A DNA stretch of 64,000 bases from Planctomyces sp. SH-PL14 (GTDB lineage: Bacteria > Planctomycetota > Planctomycetia > Planctomycetales > Planctomycetaceae). The position numbers and the translations under genes were made by a program. The notes under the pieces are model-generated. The model did not search any database, was not told where the DNA came from, and saw only the letters and a program-made list of their open reading frames with translations. Shown here piece after piece: positions 25,340 to 32,998 of the stretch (the stretch's first letter is position 1; each line of letters opens with the position of its first letter). The DNA is taken from positions 5,102,001 to 5,166,000 of the forward strand of contig NZ_CP011270.1 in assembly GCF_001610835.1 (NCBI RefSeq), given 5' to 3'.

Positions 25340-26728
25340 CTACGGCTTGCCAATCTCCACCGGCAGCCCCGGCCGGAACGCGGACGTGTTCGCGCCGATC
25401 ACCTGCTCATCCCCCGTCAGGCCGCTTCGGACCTCCAGCTCGTTCCCCGCCTGCAGCCCTAGAGTAACCGGCGTGAGAACGACCTTCCCGTCCGCTCCGA
25501 TCGTGTAGCAGCAGGTCCGCTTGTCCTGCGTGAAGATCGCCGTCCGGGGGAGACTGAGAACGTCTTCGAGCTCCGCCACGGTCAGCGCGACCTGCACGTA
25601 CAGCCCGGGCCGCAGCCGCTTCGACGCGTTTGCCACGTCGATCTCGGCAGTCAGCGTCCGGGAGGTGGCGTTGAGGGACCAGCTCGTCCGGGTGACCGGG
25701 GCCGCCAGCGGATCGCCCGCCAGCGAGGGGACCTTGATCGTCGCCTTCGTCCCGGCGTCGACGTACACCGCGTCCCCCTCCGGAACGTCGACGAACACCC
25801 GCACCGGATCGATCTTCATGATCGTCAGCAGCGGCCGGTCCCCCGCGCCGCTTCCGCCCCCTGTTCGCACGAGGTGGCCGGTGTGAACGTTCCGCTCGAC
25901 GATCACGCCGTCGAACGGGGCCCGGACCACCGAGTACCCGACCATCGCCTCCAGCCGCCGCTGTTCCGCCTCGGCCACCTTCTGCCGGGAAAGGGTCGCC
26001 GTCAGGTCCGCCCGGGCCTTCTCGAGCCCCGCCACCGCCTCGCGGGCGAGCGCCTGCACGGAGGCGATGCGGGCGGTCACTTCCTGCCGCCCCGCGGCCG
26101 CCGCATCCAGCTGCGCCTTGGTCTCTTCCAGGACCTTGCGGGTGACCGCCCCGCTCTCGACGAGCTGCGTGATCCGCTCAAACTCTGACACCCATCGCTT
26201 GTAGGTCGCCTCCTCGCGGGCCACGGTTGCTTCCGCCTCCTGCACACGGGCGTGGGCGGACTGCAGGCCCGCCTCGGCCACCTTGACCGCCGCCTCAGCT
26301 TGCGCGACTTCCGCCACCGCCTGGCCGACGAGAGCCGCCTTCTGGGCGAGCTCTTCGCGAAGCTCCGGCACGAGCAGCCGGCACAGCTCCGCCCCGGGCG
26401 TCGCGGTCGGTCCGTCTCCTTTCGGCCCGGCGACGGAATCGCCGATGTCGACCGGGATCGACTCGACGTATCCGGTCACTTTCGCGTGGAGGGGAGCGAC
26501 CTCGTACGCCTCGACGCGTCCGGGGAGCTCGACGATCCGCCGCAGCGTCTTCCGCGCGGGGCGGATCGGCACCACGCGAATGGGGGGAAGCTCCCCGGCC
26601 GCCGCCGTGGATTCCGTGGGCGCCGCGGTCCTTTGACATCCGGAGAGTGTCGGAGCCGCAAAGGCGAGGGCGAGGGCCAGCAGACGGGTGGCCGTTCGAG
26701 GCGGAGAAACAGGTTGCGAGAACGTCAT
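25340..26728 (-). CDS. RND efflux periplasmic adaptor (HlyD/AcrA type) lipoprotein
   Basis: Membrane-fusion subunit of 462 residues linking the permease (26810-30052) to the outer-membrane channel (23395-25080). Lipobox TLSGC near residue 29. Barrel/lipoyl strand LPGRVEAYEVAPLHAKVTGY, a long coiled-coil hairpin rich in Ala/Glu/Lys (about 110-255), then the returning lipoyl half YSVVRAPFDGVIVERNVHTG and beta-barrel domains. ATG at 26728. The intergenic gap to the channel gene is about 260 bases and shows nothing notable. Confidence 0.92.
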   Translation of the reverse strand: MTFSQPVSPPRTATRLLALALAFAAPTLSGCQRTAAPTESTAAAGELPPIRVVPIRPARKTLRRIVELPGRVEAYEVAPLHAKVTGYVESIPVDIGDSVAGPKGDGPTATPGAELCRLLVPELREELAQKAALVGQAVAEVAQAEAAVKVAEAGLQSAHARVQEAEATVAREEATYKRWVSEFERITQLVESGAVTRKVLEETKAQLDAAAAGRQEVTARIASVQALAREAVAGLEKARADLTATLSRQKVAEAEQRRLEAMVGYSVVRAPFDGVIVERNVHTGHLVRTGGGSGAGDRPLLTIMKIDPVRVFVDVPEGDAVYVDAGTKATIKVPSLAGDPLAAPVTRTSWSLNATSRTLTAEIDVANASKRLRPGLYVQVALTVAELEDVLSLPRTAIFTQDKRTCCYTIGADGKVVLTPVTLGLQAGNELEVRSGLTGDEQVIGANTSAFRPGLPVEIGKP

Positions 26729-26809
26729 GGCATTTTCGGACGGAGATAGCACGCCAGTATGTGGTTCAGGTCAGGGGGCGGGAACCGGACTTGTTTCATC
26801 CGGAGCCGC

Positions 26810-29800
26810 TCAGGCGGAAACGGGATCCGCCGCTCCGGCCGGCGGGACGTAGTACAGGCTGTCGGCGTCCTGCGGGTCGAGCGAGGCGGACCGGTTGGGG
26901 GCTCGTCGCTGGAGGAGGGCGAACACCGCCGGCAGGACGAGGAGCGTGGCGATCGTTGCCGCCGCCAGGCCACCGATCACGGCCCGGCCCAGCGGCGCGG
27001 TCTGACCTCCCGCTTCCCCCAGGCCCAGGGCCATCGGGACCATCCCGACTCCCATCGCGAGGCTCGTCATCAGGATCGCGCGGAGGCGAAGCTCCGCTCC
27101 ACGGACCGCCCCAGTCCGGGCGTCGCCGGTCTCGCGGCGGACCGATTCGGCGAAGGTCACGAGCAGGATCGCGTTCGCCATCGCCACGCCGATCGCCATG
27201 ATGGCTCCGATGAATGACTGGAGGTTGAGGGTCGAACCGGTCAACCACAGGGCCAGCACCACGCCGGCCAACACCGCTGGAGCGGTCGAGATCGCCGTAA
27301 GGGCCAGTCGCGGCGACTGAAAAGTCGCCGTCAGCAGCAGGAAGATCACCAGGATCGCAAGCAGGAGGCCGACCCCCAGGCCGCTCAGGATCTGCCGCAG
27401 CGGAGGGATCTGTCCGCGGACCTCGGTCGTCACGCTCTTGGGCCTCTTACCTGCGGCGTCGAGATCCCGCAGGACCTTGTTGACCTGAGACGTCACGGCC
27501 CCGAGGTCCTCGCCGCCGATGTTCGCCGTGAGCGTGATCTCCCGCTTCATGTTGTAGCGGTCGAACTGCCCGGGCATCGTTCCGGAGGAGATCTGCGCCA
27601 CGTCGCGGAGCAGCAGGGCTTGGCCGTCGCGATAGTTGACCGGGATCGTCGAGAGGTCCTCCGGCTGCGTCATGACCGGCTGCGGGATCTCGACCTGGAC
27701 TTGATAGCCGATCCCGGTCTTGGGGTCGGGCCAGTAGTTCTGGGCGACGAACCGCGTCGAGGAGGTGGCGGCGACAATCGATCGCGAGACCTGCGCGGCG
27801 GTCGTGCCGCTGTACGACGCCTTCTCCCGATCGACCCGGATGTCGACCGTCGGGTAGTCCAGCGACTGGGCAATCTGGACGTCGCGAAGGCCAGGGATGG
27901 CCGCCAGAGCCGTCTGGACTTCCAGCATGTAGGCCCGGCTCTCCTGAAGGCTTGCCGCGCGGGCGGCGATCTCGATCGGTGTGGGAGAGCCGAAGCTCAT
28001 GACCTCGCTCACGATGTCGGCTGGTTCGAAGGAGAACCGCAGCTCCGGAAGACGCTGTCCCAGCGTCCGCCTCAGGTCGTCCTTGGCCCGCTCCGTATTG
28101 ATGCCGCTTCCCGCCTTGAGGGCGATCCGCAGAATCCCCTCCTCCGGCCCGCGGGACCATTGGTACACGCCGTTGACCGGAAAGCTCGACGGGATCGTCC
28201 CGACGTAGCCGAGCGTCAGCGCCACATTCTGCCGGCCGATCTGCTGGCCGACGGTATCCAGCACCTGCAGCGCGTAGCGCTCGGTGGCATCGATGTGCGT
28301 CCCGTCCGGAGCGCGGAACCGCAGCCGGAACTCGTTCACGCCGGACGTCGGAAAGATCTCCAGGCCAAGCTGGGGCCCCACCCCGGCGACGACGATCGCG
28401 CAGACCGACAGGTAACCCCCGACGACCAGCCACCGCGCCGTCACGAGCCCTTGGACGAGCCCCCCATAGCCCGCCGTCAGACGATCGAAGAGCGTGCGAC
28501 GGTGGGCTCCCGCGTCGTGCCCCACATGCCGCAGCAGCCACACCGACATCACCGGGACAAAGGTGCTGGAAAGGATGTAGGACGCGATCATCGAGAAGCC
28601 GACCGCGAGCGACAGCGGAATGAACAGCGACCGCGCCGCCCCCTGCATAAAGAACGACGGCACGAATACCGCCAGGACGCACAGCATGGATAGCAGCCGC
28701 GGGACCGCGGTCTGGGCGTTCCCCATCCGGACCGCCTGCGCCACCGAGCCCGTCTTCTCGAACTGCGTGTGGATGTTCTCGATTTCGACGGTCGCCTCGT
28801 CCACCAGGATCCCGACCGCCAGGGCCAGGCCGCCGAGCGTCATGAGGTTGATCGTGTGCCCGCTCACCCACAGCCCGAGCGTCGCGGCGATGATCGCCAG
28901 CGGGATGTTCATCACCACGACGAAGGCGCTCCGCCAGTCCCGCAGGAACAGGAGCACCATCAATCCGGTCAAGCAGGCTCCCAGCACTCCTTCGGTAAGC
29001 AGGCTCCGGATCGCCCGGGTAACGTACGGCGACTGGTCGAACTCGAAAGCGACTTTGATGTCGGCCGGCAGTTCCCCCTGCATCGCCGGGAGAGCCTTCT
29101 TGATCTCGTCGATGACGCTCATCGTCGACGCCTCGGCCCGCTTGGTCGCCAGGATGTAGACCGCCCGCCGGCCGTTGACGAGCGCGTACCCGGTCGAAAT
29201 GTCGGTCGAGTCCTCGATCGTCCCGATGTCCCGCATGTAGACCGGCGCGCCCTTCCCCGTCCGGATCGGAATTGCCCCCAGGTCGCGGAGGTCGCGGATC
29301 AGGGCGTTCGTGGGAACGACGGGATACATGTCCCCGACATGCAGGTTCCCCGACGGGCTCACGGCGTTCCCCGATGTCAGGGCCGTAATGACTTCATCCG
29401 GCGAAATGCTGTACGCCCGCAGCCGGTCCGGATTGGCGCGGATCACAATCGCCCTGGCGCTCCCTCCGAAGGGGGGCGGCGCCGAGACCCCAGGGAGCGC
29501 CGAGAACAGGGGGCGGACCTTGAAGAGCGCCTGGTCCTGGATCTCGCCGATCGTCTTCGTCTCGCTCGAAAGGACGAGATAGCCGACCGGCACGCTCCCG
29601 GTGTCAAACCGCATCACGAACGGCGAGACGGTTCCCGGAGGCATGAAGGCGCGGGAGCGGTTCACGTAGTTGATGGTCTCCGCCATCGCCTGGGCCATGT
29701 CGGTCCCGGGATGAAAATGGAGCTTCATCAGCGCCATCCCCTGAATGTTGCGGCTCTCAACGTGGTGGATGTTGCTGATGTAGAGGAAGTGGTACTCGTA

Positions 29801-30052
29801 ATAGTTGGTCAGCAGCCCCTCCATCTGGGCCGGGTCCATCCCGCCGTACGGCTGGCAGACGTAGATCACCGGCAGGTTCAGGGCCGGGAAGATGTCGACC
29901 TTCATCGTCTGCAGCGGCAGCTCGATCCCGTACTTCTCGAGCGCCCGATCGATCCCCTTCGGCCGCAGCGCCACCATCCCCGCCAAGAGGACAGCGATCA
30001 CCCCCACCAGCACGGTGTAGGGTCGTCGAAGGGCGAACGTGATCGGGTTCAT
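26810..30052 (-). CDS. RND-family efflux permease
   Basis: Proton-driven inner-membrane transporter of 1080 residues with the duplicated RND layout: TM1 near residue 12, large periplasmic loops, TM2-6, TM7, second loop, TM8-12. The TM4 proton-relay segment reads LALAVGILVDEATVEIENIH, with Asp-Glu in place of the Asp-Asp of hydrophobe exporters. Periplasmic phrases such as GMDPAQMEGLLTNYYEYHF are typical of an uncharacterised subgroup, so substrate is unknown. ATG at 30052 has AAGGA five bases upstream. It is the first gene of its operon, ahead of adaptor and channel. A C-terminal hydrophilic tail follows TM12. Confidence 0.93.
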   Translation of the reverse strand: MNPITFALRRPYTVLVGVIAVLLAGMVALRPKGIDRALEKYGIELPLQTMKVDIFPALNLPVIYVCQPYGGMDPAQMEGLLTNYYEYHFLYISNIHHVESRNIQGMALMKLHFHPGTDMAQAMAETINYVNRSRAFMPPGTVSPFVMRFDTGSVPVGYLVLSSETKTIGEIQDQALFKVRPLFSALPGVSAPPPFGGSARAIVIRANPDRLRAYSISPDEVITALTSGNAVSPSGNLHVGDMYPVVPTNALIRDLRDLGAIPIRTGKGAPVYMRDIGTIEDSTDISTGYALVNGRRAVYILATKRAEASTMSVIDEIKKALPAMQGELPADIKVAFEFDQSPYVTRAIRSLLTEGVLGACLTGLMVLLFLRDWRSAFVVVMNIPLAIIAATLGLWVSGHTINLMTLGGLALAVGILVDEATVEIENIHTQFEKTGSVAQAVRMGNAQTAVPRLLSMLCVLAVFVPSFFMQGAARSLFIPLSLAVGFSMIASYILSSTFVPVMSVWLLRHVGHDAGAHRRTLFDRLTAGYGGLVQGLVTARWLVVGGYLSVCAIVVAGVGPQLGLEIFPTSGVNEFRLRFRAPDGTHIDATERYALQVLDTVGQQIGRQNVALTLGYVGTIPSSFPVNGVYQWSRGPEEGILRIALKAGSGINTERAKDDLRRTLGQRLPELRFSFEPADIVSEVMSFGSPTPIEIAARAASLQESRAYMLEVQTALAAIPGLRDVQIAQSLDYPTVDIRVDREKASYSGTTAAQVSRSIVAATSSTRFVAQNYWPDPKTGIGYQVQVEIPQPVMTQPEDLSTIPVNYRDGQALLLRDVAQISSGTMPGQFDRYNMKREITLTANIGGEDLGAVTSQVNKVLRDLDAAGKRPKSVTTEVRGQIPPLRQILSGLGVGLLLAILVIFLLLTATFQSPRLALTAISTAPAVLAGVVLALWLTGSTLNLQSFIGAIMAIGVAMANAILLVTFAESVRRETGDARTGAVRGAELRLRAILMTSLAMGVGMVPMALGLGEAGGQTAPLGRAVIGGLAAATIATLLVLPAVFALLQRRAPNRSASLDPQDADSLYYVPPAGAADPVSA

Positions 30053-30226
30053 GAATTCCTTCCACGGCAGGACGCGCCGATGCCGGGAGTGAGATACCTT
30101 TTGCCGGCGCACGGCTGGCGACGTCCCCGATCCATCCCGCGGGTCGATCCCATCGGCGGATCATTCCCGACGTCTTGTGACGCCATTCCGCGGGACTCGC
30201 TGTCGATATCGGGTTTCGACACAAGG

Positions 30227-30658
30227 CTACGAGGCCGACCCCTTTTCCGCGAGCATCGAATACAAGGCGTCGTAGAGGAGCCGTCCGCGTTCGAGGGCGG
30301 TCGCGTCATCCGGACTGATCCGGCGAAGACCCTCGCAAAGCAGATCGAGACCCGGCGCTACCCGTTCGATGTTCACCGGCTGCACCGTATCGGCCTCGTC
30401 GATGATGCGGGCAATGCGGTGCAGAGTCGGATCGGACAGCTTGTGCTCGTGAACCAGCGCGTGGAACGAGCAGTGTCCACCGTGGTGGGAGAACCGCACC
30501 CCGGGGATATCGAACGGCTGCGCGTCGGCGGCCCACGCCGCTCCCCGCGGGATGAACACGAACTTCGCCTTGGGATCGATCTCTCTCAGGATGAGCCAGG
30601 CGCATCCGATGCGATCGACACCGACGTTCTCCCAGGTCACCCATTGCATCGCATTCAC
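30227..30658 (-). CDS. ChrB C-terminal-domain protein (chromate resistance)
   Basis: 143-residue protein matching the C-terminal domain of ChrB: WVTWENVGVDRIGCAWLI, the FIPRG strand, and the His-rich FSHHGGHCSFHALV followed by ARIIDEAD. Usually fused to the N-terminal ChrB domain; here it is a separate gene whose ATG overlaps the stop of that domain's gene by four bases (AGAGGTGA upstream). Part of the chrA-chrB operon. The His/Cys cluster could bind metal. Confidence 0.88.
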   Translation of the reverse strand: MNAMQWVTWENVGVDRIGCAWLILREIDPKAKFVFIPRGAAWAADAQPFDIPGVRFSHHGGHCSFHALVHEHKLSDPTLHRIARIIDEADTVQPVNIERVAPGLDLLCEGLRRISPDDATALERGRLLYDALYSMLAEKGSAS

Positions 30659-31077
30659 CTCTGTCCGGCATCGAGCAGCCGGGCGCGCGTCTTCTTACCA
30701 AGCTCCGATGCGAAGTAGTCTTTGGCCTGCGCCTGCTGGAACTGCTTCGACAGCGCCACCAGGTCGCGGTCCTTCTTCTTGAGGGCCGCGACAATCGCCT
30801 CGTACTCCGCGAGCACCGGCTCCTGGAACTTCTCGACGAGGGCTTGCTCGCTGGTCGCGTCGATCTGGTCGGCCTGCCACAGGACCGCTTCACCCTTCAG
30901 CTCGGTGATCTCGGCCGCCAGCCACTGGAACTGCTCCAGCGTCCGCGGCGTGTTGGGCAGGACCCAGACCGCGTCCTGCACTGCGATCGCCCCCAGCTGC
31001 TTGAGCTTTCGCCAGACGAAGACGCGGCCGGCCGTCGGCTGGCGCGGGATCCGGTAGACGAGGAGCAGCCATCGCAT
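30655..31077 (-). CDS. ChrB N-terminal-domain protein (chromate-responsive regulator half)
   Basis: 140-residue protein like the N-terminal half of ChrB: WLLLVYRIPRQPTAGRVFVWRKL, LGAIAVQDAVWVLP and a helical Glu/Lys-rich C-terminus. In other bacteria ChrB is a chromate-sensing regulator of chrA. It lies 13 bases after chrA and overlaps the C-domain gene, so the two halves are translated from one message and could act as a complex. Confidence 0.87.
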   Translation of the reverse strand: MRWLLLVYRIPRQPTAGRVFVWRKLKQLGAIAVQDAVWVLPNTPRTLEQFQWLAAEITELKGEAVLWQADQIDATSEQALVEKFQEPVLAEYEAIVAALKKKDRDLVALSKQFQQAQAKDYFASELGKKTRARLLDAGQR

Positions 31078-31090
31078 GGGACCTGGCGCC

Positions 31091-32305
31091 TCAGCCGTGG
31101 ACCAGGGGATAAATCAACAGGCCGGCAACGGCCGCACCGAGGACGACGAACGGTTCCGGGAGCTTCCTGAAGCGCATCAGCAGCGTGACGGTGAGGACCA
31201 GCAGGGCCACCTTGATCCAGTCAGGCGTCCAACCGTCGCCGAAAACGGTGCGTCGCCCCAGGACAAGGCAGGCTCCCGCGATCGCTCCGACGGCAGCGGC
31301 CGTCACGCCATCGACGAAGGCCACGATTCCGGGCCGTTTGCCGTGCTTCTTGAAGTACGGAGCTGGAATGACCGTGAAGAGGTAGCAGGGGAGGAACGTC
31401 GCCAGGGCGGCCACCGTCGCGCCGGCGGTTCCGGTCCAGAAGTCGGCGCCGCGGCCGGTGACCAGATAACCGATGAAGCCGACCGTGATGACGACGGGCC
31501 CCGGCGTGATCATCGCGACGGCGACGGCATCGAGGAACTCCTGATCGTTGAGCCAGCCATACTCCTTCACGACGCCGCTATACAGGAACGGGACGATCGC
31601 GATCCCGCTGCCGAACACGAACGCCCCGGCCTTGGTGAAGAACAGGGCGATCTGCGTCAGCAATTCGACGAGCGGAGTCTGCAGCACGGTCGGCAAGGCG
31701 ATGGCCGGAAGCGAAATCGCGGCAGCCCGCCGCTGCTGCGCCGCCCGAACACCCCAGACCAGGACTCCCGCGCCCAGAAACAGCAGAATCGGCTCACTCT
31801 CCGTGACGATCGTCGTGGCAGCGCTCGCCGCGTAGATCCCCCAGAGGAGCGGGCTTCGACCGACGGTCTTCTGCGTCAGCTTCCACGCGCTGAGCGCGAT
31901 GATGCCGATCACGGTTGCACCGACGCCGTAGAACACCGCCTGCATCCAGCCGATCCCGCCGAACTCGGCATAGGCCCAGCCCAGCCCCAGGACCATCAGG
32001 AAGGAGGGAAACACAAAGGCCAGGCCGGCAGCGGTCGCTCCCAGGACGCCGTAATGAACGTAGCCGAGGTAGATGGCCAACTGGGCGGCGAGAGGTCCTG
32101 GCATCAACTGGGCGAGGGTCAGTCCCTCTTTGTATTCCGCTTCGCTGATCCAGCGGCGGGTTTCGACCAGGTCGCTGTGCATGTAGCCGACCAGGGCCAC
32201 CGGGCCTCCAAATCCGAAGGTGCCGAGACGCAGGAAATACGACGTCAACTGACCAATCGAGTACGTGGAGACCGAGGTGGCAGTGGGGAGTTCGGGAGAA
32301 GCCAT
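31091..32305 (-). CDS. chrA: chromate transporter, two-domain CHR family
   Basis: Inner-membrane chromate exporter, about 404 residues with two homologous CHR halves: FLRLGTFGFGGPVALVGYM opens the first and FFTKAGAFVFGSGIAIVPF opens the second. Each half carries the family phrases LAQLMPGPLAAQLAIYLG and AVAMITPGPVVITVGFIG. About 10-11 TM helices. ATG at 32305 is used; an ATG at 32329 is an alternative start. First gene of the operon, immediately downstream of a decayed threonine-synthase fragment on the same strand. Confidence 0.93.
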   Translation of the reverse strand: MASPELPTATSVSTYSIGQLTSYFLRLGTFGFGGPVALVGYMHSDLVETRRWISEAEYKEGLTLAQLMPGPLAAQLAIYLGYVHYGVLGATAAGLAFVFPSFLMVLGLGWAYAEFGGIGWMQAVFYGVGATVIGIIALSAWKLTQKTVGRSPLLWGIYAASAATTIVTESEPILLFLGAGVLVWGVRAAQQRRAAAISLPAIALPTVLQTPLVELLTQIALFFTKAGAFVFGSGIAIVPFLYSGVVKEYGWLNDQEFLDAVAVAMITPGPVVITVGFIGYLVTGRGADFWTGTAGATVAALATFLPCYLFTVIPAPYFKKHGKRPGIVAFVDGVTAAAVGAIAGACLVLGRRTVFGDGWTPDWIKVALLVLTVTLLMRFRKLPEPFVVLGAAVAGLLIYPLVHG

Positions 32306-32379
32306 GTCGCCACCGGGAGGAGTAACCATGGTTACATGCCGACGAGAATAGGCTCCCGCGCGTTGGCCCACAAGAGGTG

Positions 32380-32733
32380 TCATCGAGGGAACGTTCCATG
32401 TTCCCGCGGGCACACAACAATTGCAGGAGCACCAGTGGACTCCCTCAGGGCGGAGAGGTCGAACCAGCTCATGGCTTCCTTGCCGGCACTGACAATTCGC
32501 CGGCAGCCCGTAATCAGCCCATCGACGAGGGCCACTTTGGCTCCGGCCATGACCGCTTCAAACTTGTTGATGCGCGGTGTGTCGCTGGGCATAAAGACGT
32601 AGACCTCCATGCCGGCCCGGGCCGGCATAGGCTGCCATCTCGCCCCCGGCGTTGCCGGCGGTGGGGATCGCCAGACGCCGCACGCCCAGTTTTTTGGCCA
32701 TCGAGACTGCCGATGCCTGCCCGCCCGCTAGGG
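32380..32733 (-). pseudogene. threonine synthase remnant, frameshifted and truncated
   Basis: On the minus strand one frame encodes AVSMAKKLGVRRLAIPTAGN followed by AGGEMAAYA, the PLP-phosphate loop region of threonine synthase. After a single-base shift at about 32611-32630 (within GCCGGCCCGGGCCGG) another frame continues ARAGMEVYVFMPSDTPRINK and then VDGLITGCRRIV...WFDLS. The N-terminal region with the PLP lysine and everything after the WFDLS segment are missing. A relic, or possibly a sequencing error on top of truncation. Confidence 0.75.
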
Positions 32734-32998
32734 ACGATTGCTTGCGGTGTCGCTCGATGTCGGAGGCGATTTTCCCTCTGGCCCCACCAAGTTACCCAAG
32801 GACCCGGTTGCGGAACAGTTCCGGACCACCGTCCAGCGAACGCCCCATTGATCGATTTGGCATTTCGACGTGCTCCCGGGATTTCCGGCGACAGGGGCAT
32901 CAGACAAGACGTTGTTAATGCGATCAGGTAGGGTAGATGTGTTGCCCGTCTGGTCACCCCCCTGTTCTGAAAACTGCTTCGATCGGATGTCGCCCGGA

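Noticed and set aside
28769-30718. 649-codon plus-strand frame opposite the RND permease
   Set aside because: Antisense to an intact RND transporter; His/Arg/Asp-rich mirror translation.
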